Below, one piece after another: positions 1 to 12,040 of a stretch of DNA of 64,000 nt. The stretch is taken from positions 992,001 to 1,056,000 of the forward strand of contig JAMWFC010000113.1 in NCBI GenBank assembly GCA_027475525.1, written 5' to 3'. Origin of the DNA: Macrolepiota albuminosa (lineage: Eukaryota; Basidiomycota; Agaricomycetes; Agaricales; Agaricaceae). The translations under genes were made by a program, and so were the position numbers. Each line of letters begins with the position of its first letter. The stretch's first letter is position 1. A model generated the notes under the pieces. That model made no database searches and had not been told where the DNA came from. It saw only the letters and a program-made list of their open reading frames with translations.

Positions 1-2383
1 GACTACACCGTATGTATACGCGTGGTCCACCCATTCCAGCGGAATCCGGTTGTGTAGAAGGATGCATAACGCGTTGTCGTTGGAGAAGTTCCATGCATGG
101 TTGTTGGGCACGTGAACTTGGTGAATTTTGAGCTGCGGCCCACATTGGGGCTCAAATGGCTGCTCGGGGAACATGGCATCATACAAGACAATCACCTCTC
201 GATAAAGCCCTGGACAGGCCACAACGAGGGTCATGCTGTTAGCACACAGAGCTCGACATAAGGCGAACCCGAAGAGGGTCCGCCAGTGCATGCGATAGGC
301 ATGATCCACGGCGATACCTTGATAGGTATTTTCCAACCCGGGTCAGCCAAAGACCAGCGCATACTGCGCCAGCTGGTCAAGGTCGAACGGTGTGGCTGGA
401 TCCTGAGCACGCATTATGCGCAACGCCGTGGTGCCATCGTCTTTTGTGTGCAAGAAGCGCCCCAGAATGTGTCGTCGCTCGACAAGAGCGAGGTCATCAG
501 GGCCCTGCATTGGGTTGACGAGGTCCTGGTACTTAGGCTCCTTCATCAGGAGCTGCATGGTTCAATCATGCAAAGCCTCAACTATCCGCTGCACAAACAT
601 CTGGAGCTCTGTGATCAACATGTAAGCAACGATTCTGTTTCAACGCGGGACGTGCACATTTACGTAGTACTTATAGAGCCGGTCCAGCTCTAGCGGAGTG
701 CGGAGAAGACCGCACAGGGCGTGCTTATACACAATCGTACCCGGGATGTGGGCACAATGGCCAGAAGAATACTCATATATGCCACTCTATTGGCGTCAGC
801 TCCTATCAGCACCGTATTCGTGGCATACGAATAATAGGTGCAATGGCTGAGTGCTCCTCTAAAGCACAAATTCATTCGCTTGATATCGAGCGGCCCCCAC
901 ACCTTCACCCCCAAGCCATCAGAGATCCTTCCCGAGAATTCATCCTTGGCCCTATACTTCTGGGCCTTTAGCTCCTTGGCACAAATCGCCTTCTTCTTTG
1001 CAATGCGCTTATTGCGCGATACTCATTGGAACCGGTCCGTGGCCGATTCCCCCTCCTCCCCGTCCTCCTCCTGCTCCGAACTTGACTCTCCATAGTCGCT
1101 CTTGTCGGACAGGGATGGTACTGGTGCTTTGCCTTTTTCAGGCATGGTCTTCCCTCTTGAGGTCGCCACCAGACCATCATACTGCTCCGGTGTGCGGGGT
1201 CTGGGGTCAATACGACCATGGGGTAGTGTTCTGGCAGGGCTGGTACAAACACTGGCAGCATAAACAGCATCTGGACTTCTCCTGCTTGTGCAGGAATGCC
1301 TCTAGGAAAGATTATAACCTCCAATTTAGAGGCATCAAAAGGCGGCTTGCGGCCACGGCGCTGACGAGACAGCCCTGACTTGGTCAGGGTGGACAATTCT
1401 AGTTGTGGCTGAGCCACCGGAGGGGCAGGCGCATTTTGCGCCAGAATTCTCCCTCCAGGCTCAGCGCAAGGAGTGACGGTAACGGGCGCTCTTGGCGCCA
1501 CAGCAACGGTTTTGGGCCCCCTAGGTGGGGCCCGGGATGATGCAGTTTCCCGCTGGCCCAGAGACAGACCTGCCAAGGGTTCACTGACTGCAGTCAGCGA
1601 CTCTGAGGAGGCCTGAGGGCCCGACTCAGGCAACTGTGATGACAAAGCCATGGGCTGAGCAGGCTGCTCATGGCGCGTGAATTGCGCTTCCGATGGCATC
1701 CTTGCCTGTGGAGGGTCGACTGGTTGACTGGGCTGATATTTAGCCCTCTTGACCTCGGCGGTCAGTTCCTCACCCATGGCAATTTTGCGCTTAGACACGC
1801 ATTCGATCTGTTCCAGCACTGCGACGTGCTGCCTCTTCATCAGCTCGATCTGGTCGAGCAATCCCTCCATCACCATCACAGCCAAACTGTCCTGCAGGAA
1901 GGACGCAGTTGCAGGGACTGGCTGTGCTGCTGCTTCCAGTCTGCCCAACAGCACGTCTGACACTGCTAAACTCTGCGCTTGTGGCACAGGCTCCCCATAT
2001 GACTCTTCCACGGGCCGATGCACCCATGGTACTGACGGCAGCCCTGTCACCACACCCGCATATGTCGGATGCGACGCAGCTGGACGTGCCAACGGTTCCT
2101 GGTAGTAGCGCTCGCGGCGTGTGCTGTCCTCTGGGCGCCCATAGCGCCCTTCATCATCGACCTCCATCTCTTGCAAGTGGAGGGGTGTCTGGTATGGAAG
2201 CGGCTCGTCACGGCCTGGATAGGCCACACCCGCTGACTGAAACTGGCTTACTGCCGGATATGGCGGCTGCCTCTGGTACTGATCAGGATAATCACGGTTT
2301 TGTATATTCGGGGGTCTCCCCCCTCCACTAGAGCCTTGCCGGCTTTGATCACCCTTTTGCGGCCCCCAATAGGCCATTTTCAC
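1..2383 (-). pseudogene. Extra ORF downstream of the chromovirus integrase (unrecognised protein), decayed
   Basis: About 100 nt after the integrase-chromodomain ORF a new reading frame opens on the same strand at 2383 and stays open to 968. Coding similarity in style continues through shifted frames to the left edge. The N-terminus (about residues 1-150) is rich in Pro, Gln and Tyr. A helical Glu/Lys/Arg stretch that could be a coiled coil lies near residues 175-215 (around 1750-1860). A Ser/Glu/Asp-rich acidic patch is read near 1030-1110 in another frame. Stops at about 1042, 648, 560 and 343 are TGA. I do not recognise the family. It is not the usual Ty3 gag or pol, has no obvious signal peptide or membrane span, and its end is beyond the window. 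Confidence 0.6.
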
Positions 2384-2490
2384 TAGACACGTAGACTACA
2401 TGTATTGGGACTGAGAAAAGAAAGAAAAAAAAACAATCTCCCAACTCCACTAGTGGTGTAAACAACCACAAATACATGCCACCCGGCCTC

Positions 2491-4068
2491 TCACCAGCAA
2501 TCAAAGTGGACTTTGTCCACATTCCACCACCACACGCGCATTACGCACATTTTGCTAGCTGTTGAGGGCATTTCACACCCTGCAACTCTAGATACCTGTC
2601 CATCGCTGCAAGGTCTTAGCGGTTCCCAGGTAGTATCACCTAAGCTCCATCTTACCTTGAATTCGAGGTTTCCTTTTGTCCACCGATGACCTATGAGGTC
2701 ATCTACAAACCACTCCTGGTCATTGCCAGTTCCAAAGTCATACGGCTCCGGAGTTGCGCGGTTAGGGAAGAGCGCATCACTACTGACCATATACGGTTGC
2801 AATAGCGACACGTAAAACTTGGGCACTATCCTGTGCGCTTGCAGCGCCTGGGGTAGTTCCAGCACATAGTTAGATGTGCTCGGCTCCACCTCAAGGACCT
2901 TATATGGTCCAATCCACTTCGGACACAACTTACTCGCCCTGCCTTTCGGCAGGTTCAAGTTCTTCGTCGAAAGGTACACTAGGCTCCCTTTCTCGATGTC
3001 CGGCTCATCACGTCTGCGATTATTCGCATGTTTGGTCTGCCATACACGTGATTCTATAATCGTGTCATGGGCATCTGCCAGATTCCTTAGCGTGTTGCGC
3101 GCAAACTGCTTCACTCCTACATGAATAACTTTGTCCGTACAAAGTTCACGAATCATGGATGGCATGTAGCCATTGTTGAGTTCAAAGGATGAATACCCTG
3201 TAGTTTCTGATATGCTCGCGTTTATCGCAAATTCCACGAGGGGACATCTATCTACCCAGTCCTTCTGATCAGGATGTACGAACGCTCGCAGGATTTGTGC
3301 AATATTTCTATTTGCGCATTCAGTTTGACCATCCGTTTGTGGATAAAACGACGTCGACATGAGCAACTTTGCTCCCAGCAGTTTGTGCAACTCCTTCCAC
3401 CATTTGGAAGTGAACTTAGCATCTCAATCGCTTACGATCAAACTTGGCAGTCCATGGAGGCGTACTATCTCCTTGAGATAGATCCACGACAAGTCCGACG
3501 CTGTCATGGTGGTTCTCACCGGAATGAGATGGACCATACTGGTCATTCTGCAGATCACTACCCACAGGTAGTTAAAGCCTTTCGACTCAGGAAACGGACC
3601 TATAAAGTCCATCCCAATCGAATCCCAAGGTTTGACTGGTATAGGTAGCGAGTGAAGCTTTCCTGGTGGCTTCAATGTTGAGACTTTTGACTGTTGACAT
3701 AGCTCACATGTTGAGCAAAATTGGCTTGTCTCTTTGGCCATTTGCGGCCACCAGTACCAGCGTCGCACATAGTCCAGCGTTTTCTGAGTTCCGAAGTGGC
3801 CCACTACTCTATGGGCCTGGTCCAGGATAGTCGTAATCAACGACCTCTCCCAGGGAATGCAGATGACTTTGGACTCCGTGGGTCTGGTAAGGTAGACGAG
3901 CTGCTGCTCCACCCTGAAGCGCGGATGCACTTGGATATTGTTCAGAATCTCTAAGAAGAGATTATCATCCTTGTATCCTTGCTGGATACATGTGCAGAAT
4001 TGCGCATTGCCTAAGTCGTCCGGTGCAGGCATATGGTCCTGTGACTCCAGCGCTTGCTGGAGCGTCAT
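2491..4068 (-). pseudogene. Chromovirus integrase with chromodomain (two ORF pieces)
   Basis: The segment from 4068 to 3424 holds the zinc-binding region (CX2C in the context TCELCQQSK) and the start of the catalytic core, with Asp in MDFIGPF. A TGA at about 3424-3426, where CGA (Arg) would fit, splits the ORF. The second piece, 3390 to 2491, continues the core with the Glu-bearing context QTDGQTECANR, then the GPY/F-like module and a chromodomain (EWFVDDLIGHRW ... FKVRW ... TTWEP). Chromodomains in this position are known to steer integration towards heterochromatin marks. The frame is otherwise well kept, so one CpG-to-TpG change may have killed it. Confidence 0.88.
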
Positions 4069-6076
4069 ACCAGTACCTCCGTAGGCACCCCTTGCCTCGT
4101 CTCTTCACTTGGTTGAGGGGCCTCATAATCCACTAGCACCTGGGCTTTGATATCGCGAGTTTCTTGCTGTTCGTGCAGTCGCTTACTGCGACGTGTTTCC
4201 TGCGCTCGCATGGCACATAGCTCGACCCTATGTTTCCTGATTTTGTGGAATCGATGCAGAGGCAAATCCTCGCCCTCTGGGTCAATACGTTTGTCTGCCT
4301 GGACATAGTCATGCGCGTCATGGACGTCATCTCGAGTATCACTCTCGAAATATCGAGACAGGCAATCCACGACTTTGTTCAATTCACCTTTTACATAGGT
4401 GATGTCAAACTGGTACCGCGACATGTAGTCAATCCAGCGACGTTGTCACGGAGACAGGTGCACCTGAGTCTTGAAGAACTCTAGTGCTTTGTGATCCGTA
4501 ATAATGTGGATCTTATATCCCATCAGTTTATCCTCCCACTTTAGGAGGGCTTCCAGGATGGCAAGTGTTTCTAACTCGTGCACAGCATAATTCTGCTGAG
4601 CAGCAGTGAATTTACGGGACATAAATCCTGCTGGTCGGCAAGTCTGCCACGTTTTACCCTGGCCAAACATGGCCCCAACCCCAGTCTTCGACGCATCGCA
4701 AATGAGCCAGATGGGCTTGTCGATGCGTGGGTCAATTGGCCGGATGACTGGCGTTTTCGCACATATGCGCTTAATCATCTCAAAACACCGCTGATGCAGT
4801 GGTCTCCAATGAAACAGTGACCCATTCTGAGTCATGGCCATAAGTGGCCCGGTGTATGCAGTGATGTCTGGCAAGAAGTTGCCAATATAGTTCACCAGTC
4901 CGACAAATTGTTGGATATCATTATATGTGCATAGAGTACGCCACTCTTGGATTCGGTCGAGCTTATCCGTATCCAGATGAATGCCCTTCTTGTCAATGAC
5001 GTGACCGAGACAATCTATACTCGTTGCATACAACTCGCACTTCTTCCATTTGAAATAGAGACTGGCCTTCCGTAGCCGTTCAAATACGACTCGTAGGTGC
5101 TGCTCATGCTCCTCAATGGAGTCAGAAAATATGAATATATCGTCTAAATAGACGTGCATGAACTTCCCGATTACATCTCGGAAGATTGAGGTCATTAACC
5201 TCTGAAATGTCGCCAGTGCATTACAATCACCAATCTGCATGATGTTACTCACAAACGTCCCCATCAGGGACGAGAACAGCGTCTTCGGTATATCCTCTTC
5301 GTGTATGCGAACCTGTTCGTACACATCTGTGAGGTCAATTTTTGACCTATACTTTGCTGTTGCGACATCTTCTCATATTACTTCCTGATCTGGAAGAGGT
5401 GTCACATCCTTGACTGTATTATCATTGCGCTGTTGCGCATACAATGCAGTCCTTAATGTTCCATCCTTCTTGGGAATACAAAGTAATGGTGATCATTGCG
5501 CTGTTGCACATACAATGCAGTCCTTAATGTTCCATCCTTCTTGGGAATACAAAGTAATGGTGCAGCTTGCACCGCTAGTCATGGTTCCCACCACTTTGCG
5601 TTTATGTATCTATTTGTCTTTTCACGAAGTTGATCCTGTAGTGCTCGTGGGCAGCAAGGCAGATGATACTTGTACTGCTTAGTATTGTCAATGAGGTTAA
5701 TCTCATGGTTAACCTCCCACCACGGAGGAAGCTCTTTCTTCGTTCCATTGACAATATCAGCAAACTCGTGTTGCCATTGCTGGCACAATTGAGGAATATC
5801 CTCCTCTGTAAGGCTCACAGCCTTACCTTTCCCTTTTGCTACGCGTGCTATACGCAGTTGAACCTTTGGTTCAAATCGCTCCCGTAAGGCACGTACATGC
5901 TCCTCTGTGAGATCTCCCGGATTCAACCTTACAACTGGTTGTTTCCTTGTTGTATTCACCGACGACTGCATGCTTCTCGCTTTCAGCGAAAGTCCATCAA
6001 ATACAATATCCAATGTTTCAGAAATCTTGTCTTCTCGTGCGTGACGGTACACTTCTCCCATCTGGGTCGCCTGCAC
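4065..6076 (-). pseudogene. Chromovirus reverse transcriptase and RNase H, decayed
   Basis: 6076-5579 encodes the segment leading into RT (LPPWWEVNHEINLID context). 5324-4446 holds the RT palm with the YLDD box (MHVYLDDIFIFSD), the connection domain and RNase H (LICDASKTGVGAMF and ITDHKALEFF contexts). 4424-4065 carries the end of RNase H and the linker to integrase. TGA stops at about 4445 and 5373 each fit CGA. A 71-bp near-perfect tandem duplication at 5421-5562 also breaks the frame between the two RT pieces. The catalytic aspartates of the YLDD box survive. The usual QGD-NAPATFQ stretch reads QIGDCNALATFQ, consistent with drift after inactivation. Confidence 0.85.
5421..5562. repeat. 71-bp tandem duplication inside the RT region
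   Basis: Units 5421-5491 and 5492-5562 match except for one G/A difference at the 17th base. It adds a number of bases not divisible by three and so breaks the RT frame. Unlike the exact 77-bp duplications elsewhere it is imperfect, so it may be a true duplication or two alleles placed in tandem by the assembler. Confidence 0.85.
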
Positions 6077-6521
6077 CCTTCACATAGCCTGCGTCACCAT
6101 TGACGCTACCAACTCATTCTACTCCTGTGGCATTCGTGGGTCATACACCCATTGCACTCCTGGCCGAGGCACTGGTCGGTCCATTAGCGACCTAGTGCTA
6201 CCCACAGTTCCCATCGTACTGTATACCTTGTCCTTGACGAGATCCTCAACCTTCACTCAAGAGCTAGTCGGCTGGCATTCCAGCGACTCCACCACACATC
6301 TACTACGCTCATTCTTGCACTGTACAGCCTGTTTAGGCTTTCCATTGGTACACCCAATCACATCCGGGTGCTTCCCCTTCTTCAGAGTTCCTTGAAACTC
6401 TTCCTCAGACATCAGTATAGCCAGCGAGTCTGCCAGCAGGCTTTTTGGTGGGGCCTGTTTGTCCTCCACCTCCTGTACAGTTGCTCTCCTGTGACCATCT
6501 AGTCAGTTGCATTCATCACGC
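6077..6521 (-). other. Chromovirus protease-RT linker remnant
   Basis: Between the RT N-terminal piece and the solo LTR the minus strand keeps one short open stretch (6469-6257, about 70 codons). It is charged and has no motif I recognise. By position it should be the protease-to-RT spacer of the same pol frame. I see no independent gene here. Confidence 0.4.
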
Positions 6522-7471
6522 TGATGACGCCCAAAGTTTGGTCAGTAACAAATGTAACAATTGTGTTACCGTACCAAGAGTGTGCGTTGGGCGCGCTATA
6601 AGTGATGTGAGGAGTCCCGGGCAGGTCCCAGAGAACGCGTCTGTGAAAAAGGGTAAAAGTCGGTAACGGAGTCGGCAAGTGTCAAGCGCTAAGGTAAAGC
6701 GCCTAAGGAAAATGCGGTAAGTGAACACGGCAAAGGTAAGCGGTAAGAGCACGATAAGCTTAGCGAAGTCTAAGCGTCGATAATGCCTGCCGTAGTTGCA
6801 AGGCGCGAGTGTGTCGAGTGTTGGCGAGCGTCTGTAACTGCCGATGAGTTCGACGTTGCCGACCGTAGCGTAAATGAGCTCTTGAGCGTAAGGGAGACTG
6901 AGGAAAGGGGAGTAAACTGTGGTCTATTGTTCTGGTGTCCTATGTACAAGTCGGTAAGTACTTTTATACTACAATGAGTTCGCCGTCGCCAGTGGCTAAT
7001 GACGCCAGAGTGCGGTAAACTGGAAAATTTCAAAGGGGTAGCTCCAACGGTTTCAGATCCCTACCGTCCATTCAAGAGCCTTAGCGACGCCAGGCGACAG
7101 ATCGCGAAGCTAAACCATCACTCCATCACCCTTCTGTCCGTCAGAGTACCTAAGCGATGTCAGGCGCCAAATCGAGACGCTAAGCGGTGTCAGACGCCAA
7201 GGTCAAACGCCAAGCTGTCCGTCAGTTTTTGATAGATCATCAAGCTTCTTGCTAAGCGCTGTCATCAGTGACTGATGCCATCTGTCAGTTGTCATTCTGT
7301 CTGCCAATCGGCGCTATCACTGATTGGATCTGCTTCTTGCCGTGCGCGGCCGTCAGAAATGGCTTAAAATAGGTAGAACGCGTGCGCTAAGTTCGGAACG
7401 AGTGCGGCAAGGTTTCCGGAGCTGGTGCCGAGCCTGCCGTTGATGCGCCTAACCTGTATGGGGTCCTATCA
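6522..7471. mobile_element. Solo LTR of the nested-element family, inserted in the chromovirus
   Basis: This 950-bp segment starts TGATGACGCCC and ends CCTATCA. It matches the LTRs at 35549-36499 and 46546-47483 over its whole length with scattered differences. It sits between the protease and RT regions of the chromovirus and has no internal element sequence, so it is a solo LTR left by recombination between two LTRs. Flanking bases are ACGC on the left and ATGC on the right, which could be a 4-bp target duplication with one CpG-to-TpG change. The intact copy of the same family has a 4-bp CCGG duplication. Confidence 0.9.
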
Positions 7472-7925
7472 ATGCCGCTTTTCAGTTGCACGATAGCGCC
7501 TCAAACGACCATCTGTGTCGTTCAACACCACTTTCTCCGCCTTCAAAGGCGTACCATTCACAACGACCATGTCGTTCACAAAATCCAGCAACACCTTGTT
7601 CTTACGCATGAACAGCGTACCAATAATCATGTCGTAGCGATCAAAATTCACTATATCCACATATTCTTTTGTCGACGTCCCTGCCGTCTTCATTCTCACT
7701 TCCGCGCCAAACTGTACCATAGCACGACTCCCGACAGTCCCCAGCTGGAGCATCAGCGGCTTCTCCAGTTCATGAATGCAAATTGTGTTGATGTGAGCAA
7801 ACTGGGGCGTAATGCCCGTAGTGGTACTCCTGGAGTCCCACAACGTCCATGCCGGATGTCCATTGACATTGTAGTACTTGGTTGCAAGTAGTACTGATAG
7901 TTCTGGGGCTTTCTTGAAGTCTTAG
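7472..7925 (-). pseudogene. Chromovirus aspartic protease fragment
   Basis: Reading down from about 7925, an open frame gives the context LLATKYYNVNGHPAWTLWDS, then STTTGITPQFA, and later DMIIGTLFM (an IIG motif). This is the retropepsin layout. The catalytic DSG triad reads DSR here (Gly to Arg), which should abolish activity. The frame ends where the solo LTR begins, so the protease was separated from RT by that insertion. Confidence 0.75.
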
Positions 7926-8634
7926 AAAGTGACCTCTAATCCACACTGGTGCTTGATGATAAAAACTTGATGTATTGGGTGCTTCACAGAATATCAAATA
8001 TCCTGATAGGCAGAAGAAGGTTCTCAATAAACTCCAGCCTAAGTAGTTCACTCCCTGGGAACCACCGAGCCTTTGCCTATCAATTGCCTGGTTATTCTCT
8101 ACTCTACTTGGACTATTTATACTAATTTTCCAGTGCACAGACCACCAGATCACATGACTTTTTGCTCTTGACCTCCCAGCATTCCTGACCTAATTTGTTG
8201 TTCCATTTTCCATTTTGGTGATGCATGTTTCAGTGCCACCATTCCATTCATCTCTTCCTTCCTCCATTCAATGCATGTTTCAGTGCCACCATTCCATTCA
8301 TCCCTCCCTTCCTCCATTCAATGCATGTGCCACCATTCTATTCATCTCTTTTGACATCCCTCCATGCTTCTTTCCCTTTCCCCTTTCAGTCATATCAAAT
8401 TGGGGATTGTCAGATCAGATCTTGATCTAGATCATCACAATTTGATCCCCTTTTGTCACCTCTGCCAGCTCCCATGCTTCCCCTCTCCATAACAGTGGTT
8501 GGACTATTGTTGAGTTGATAGCTTGAGCTGGTCCCTGCCCTTTGTTCTGTACTGTCTGTGTATTTATTGGGGTGTTTTTGGAGATATAATTTGTTGAGAC
8601 TGCTACCAGGAGGCTTACAGTTTTCAGCCCATAA
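7926..8634. mobile_element. Unidentified non-coding insertion of about 0.7 kb in the chromovirus
   Basis: Minus-strand coding sequence runs up to about 7925 and again from about 8640. The bases between have stops in all frames and a different, AT-rich and TC-rich composition. The segment contains a minisatellite at 8221-8330. No clear terminal repeats or target duplication could be fixed. It may be a solo LTR or a non-autonomous element. Confidence 0.45.
8221..8330. repeat. Minisatellite, about 50-bp unit, two full copies and a partial third
   Basis: The unit begins TGCATGTTTCAGTGCCACCA and repeats at about 8222 and 8272. A shortened third copy follows near 8322 (TGCATGTGCCACCATTC). Copies differ by a few bases and the spacing is about 50, so this is not one of the 77-bp duplications. 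Confidence 0.8.
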
Positions 8635-9033
8635 TTAAATGTTTATTTTGACTTCTGGTGCATGTTGTGTCCCTGACTGCTGGTACAGCATTGTATCAAC
8701 ATCAACATATGTGACCAGGCACTCCTTCTCCTCGGGAGTATAGCATGGCCTGTGCAACTTATTAGTTGCCTTCTGCAGAGTTACGCGTCTCATTTGGACG
8801 CGCTGATCTCCACGGCACTCAGTCAGTGCAAATAGGTGTTCTTCCTCATCTTCACGAGCATAATAGTCACTGTCATACACGTCCACTGCGACGTATTCAT
8901 CGCCATCAATCTGGACGCTCTCGGCGTCATCCACTTCCGACCCATCAGCCTCTACTTGCGGCTCCTCCTCCGTTTCGTCAACGACCTCATCGTCTTTGTC
9001 GTCACTGACAACATCGCTCGGTGCCGCAGCCAT
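8635..9033 (-). pseudogene. Acidic gag-protease linker of the chromovirus
   Basis: An ORF of 132 codons on the same strand and directly downstream of gag (9043). Its first 70 residues are very acidic (Asp/Glu), followed by a basic stretch (RVQMRRVTL context) and the phrase TPEEKECLVTYV. It is probably the spacer between nucleocapsid and protease, cut off from the protease by the 7926-8634 insertion. It has no known domain. Confidence 0.5.
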
Positions 9034-10376
9034 ATGGGCCGCTCAGATGTGTGCCTTAGGGGGGGCAGGGCATTCCTTAGCGAAATGTCCGCTCCTGCCA
9101 CAATTGTAGCACGCTGAGGGATCCCCTGCAGGCCTTCTCTGAGCCGCTCCTGGAACCCCAGCGGTTTTGCCCGCCATACGTGCTGTAGGCGCCACCACTC
9201 CTCTTGGTGCTACTTGATTCTGACCCGAAAAGGGTCGGCTATCCTTTGCTGGCAATTGTCCAGCAGGCTTTGATTGAGGCCGTTGGCCTCCAGGGATTGT
9301 CTTACGAACAACAAATCGCGGATTGCGATTGTTCTCCATCTCCATCTGTTTGGCCAGGAAGGTTCCCACCTTCACTGCCTGACAGTTCACAGTTCCTCGG
9401 TGGGAACTCCGCTGCTCATAATGGTTTGCCGTCCGTGTCGACTGCTCATAACAGATGGCATACGCCAAGAATTTGGTCACAGTATTGACCTCCGGAGACA
9501 AATTGTCGTCACGTATCAACGCTCTCCTCATGTCTGCAGGTATTCCATCCAGGAATGTCTTGCGAATAGTGTATTCTTCTGGATAGACGGCCATATTCTG
9601 TGCATGACCCACCAGGTCATCATAAAAGGTCTGGACGCCAGTCTTAGCGTCATACACTGCCTTTCTAAAGGCATCACGAGCTTCCTGCATCGTAGCAGCA
9701 TTGATGAAACGATTGTACAGTCCTATCAGGACTTCTTTAAATGTCCAATGCAGTTTGTCGCGATTAATGTGGAGAACATGGCGATGGAACCAATTCCGAG
9801 CCTCTCCCTCCATAAATTCGTGTAGCACGAATATCCTCTCCTGGTCCATGTCGTCCCCACCATAGCAGCAGGCTGCGAGGTGGTAGCACACGTCCATGGC
9901 CCAGTCCTCCAGTTGAGAGAACCTATGTCCTCCAGTGTATGCACGTATGTGCTTACCATCGGATTTACGGGGACTTACCCCCGCAAGGAACTTAAATCTG
10001 ACTCCAAGGGAGTCATCCACCAGACGAGTGAGGCGGTCATGCATATGACCCATATGGATCCTGACCGCTTCATTCATTCCCGGTGTAGTTTCATGCAATT
10101 CATGAGGTGCAGGCATTGAAAATGCCCGAGGACTGTGAAACAGGTGTTCATTGGCCATGGGGTGGGCTATTGCCCTACTTGTGGCTCTGCTGGTACTCCA
10201 CCAGCCTGCCTGCCACTATCACGACGATTATTATCATCTTGATCGTTATTTTTGTGATCACAACCTCCACCGTCATTATTGCGACGACTTGGCTCCCTCC
10301 GTTTGTAGTGACCACTACTATCATCACTACCACCCAAACCTCTGTCTGGTTCAGCCATCCGAGCCGCGAATTGTCA

Positions 10377-10530
10377 CCGCATATCATCAACAGGCGTTAC
10401 ACCCTCACGCCCTTCAAAGACTACCCCCTGGTCATCAATTAACGACTCACCATCCGCATATCATCAACAGGCGTTACACCCTCACGCCCTTCAAAGACTA
10501 CCCCCTGGTCATCAATTAACGACTCACCAT
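10377..10530. repeat. Exact 77-bp tandem duplication (likely assembly artefact)
   Basis: Copies 10377-10453 and 10454-10530 are identical. It lies in gag and shifts the frame. Confidence 0.9.
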
Positions 10531-10774
10531 AATCGCACAAGTCCTGGTTGCATATTCTCTGGTAATTGACGCGTTCATTCCAGTTGTCCACTAGGTGGAC
10601 GCGTCGCACTACGCGTCGTGGTCGCGTTTGCTCCTCAAGAATGTGGACTTCGTCCACCTCCTCCTTAATTGTAACTTGCTTACAAGGTGTCTTAACCTCC
10701 TGCACTGCAAGTAGTGCCTCTGGCTCTGCCGGAGTTGTCGTCACAGTCTCCACCTCAGACAATGCCTGCTGAGG

Positions 10775-10928
10775 CACTCCGCTAACAATGCGTTGACGGT
10801 TTGCGGCGTTCTGACGCCGAACATAGTCTTGCTGAGACTCATTAGCCTGACCACTCCGCTAACAATGCGTTGACGGTTTGCGGCGTTCTGACGCCGAACA
10901 TAGTCTTGCTGAGACTCATTAGCCTGAC
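10775..10928. repeat. Exact 77-bp tandem duplication (likely assembly artefact)
   Basis: Copies 10775-10851 and 10852-10928 are identical. It lies between two gag ORF pieces. Confidence 0.9.
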
Positions 10929-11886
10929 AAGGCACATTGAGCAATTCCATCGCGTCCGCGATTAATGGCGCTCATCTGCGCACACTCATCTCACATTCTA
11001 CTGAGTCGGCTGGAGTAGCCGTTGAGACTGCTGACCCTCGCGCCGCTTTGCGCTTAAGGTATTCCACTACTTCGAGTTTGAAAATGCGCACAAACAATTT
11101 GATATATTCATTTGAATCTGTACGGGGTACATTGTGGCTCCTAGCAGCCAGCAACTGTAAGTGCTTCACTACATAAAGCTGAAGACGCTTTCGTGTCAAT
11201 TCCTTCATGACCGCCGGATATTGGTCCAACACCAGCTGTAACTGGATAGACAAGGTCGAATGCGACCTTTTGCTTTCCTCATCATCTGAGGATTCCAGCT
11301 CGGACTCTAAGTCCATAACTCTTCTGAGGCCATCATGCCTCACTTGCGGCTGTTTGCCGGCCCATCTGTGCAACTCTGGAATTCCAGGCGCTGTTGACGC
11401 CTTTTCCAACCTTACGACATTGTCGTCCTCCCTACTGACCACTATTGCTGGCCCTTGCGCCTGTCCTTGTGTCGTCAATGACGACGGTCCCGGTTCAGTA
11501 GCCGCATCGGCCACATATTCCAAAAGCCGTTCAGTAGGTGCAGTCCGGAAGGGGGTACTATGTGCAAACGCGCTGCCTTGTACCATTTCCGAGTACTGGG
11601 TAATATCCGGTTGACCCTCAGAATGAGCTGACGAGCTCTCGGGCAATACCAGATACATCAATGAAGGCATTTGGCTTGCTGGCAGCGACACTCCTGAGAC
11701 CGCGGATCTCTCTCCTGGTTTACCACCAGGTCGTACAATGGACATCATCCGTGATACGGATAGCCCACCAGGCATTCCAAAGCTTGCGCTAACATTGCGA
11801 GGGATCTTTTTGTCCCACTTTGGCGGAGGTTGGTATGCTGACGCAGATTGTGTCTTCACAGCTTGAAGCACAGGTGGGTCACCTGT

Positions 11887-12040
11887 GTCTGCAGCTGGGA
11901 ACAGAGGATCCGGATCAAGAGAGCCAGTCATGGAAGCACGTTTTCAACGTGATGCCAACAGAGGTCTGCAGCTGGGAACAGAGGATCCGGATCAAGAGAG
12001 CCAGTCATGGAAGCACGTTTTCAACGTGATGCCAACAGAG
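11887..12040. repeat. Exact 77-bp tandem duplication (likely assembly artefact)
   Basis: Copies 11887-11963 and 11964-12040 are identical. It overlaps the gag start region and the next duplication. Confidence 0.9.

Larger units (their letters stand above)
9043..11931 (-). pseudogene. Chromovirus gag polyprotein with CCHC zinc knuckle
   Basis: Three ORF pieces in order: 11931-10972 (N-terminal, Ser/Pro-rich then charged), 10777-10439, and 10158-9043. The last piece holds the capsid-like gag core (LEDWAMDVCYHL ... EGEARNWF ... FYDDL context) and ends in a perfect CX2CX4HX4C knuckle (CYNCGRSGHFAKEC). Two of the breaks coincide with exact 77-bp duplications at 10775-10928 and 10377-10530; 77 is not a multiple of three, so these breaks are likely assembly artefacts. 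Whether gag was a single long ORF cannot be settled from this sequence. Confidence 0.8.
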
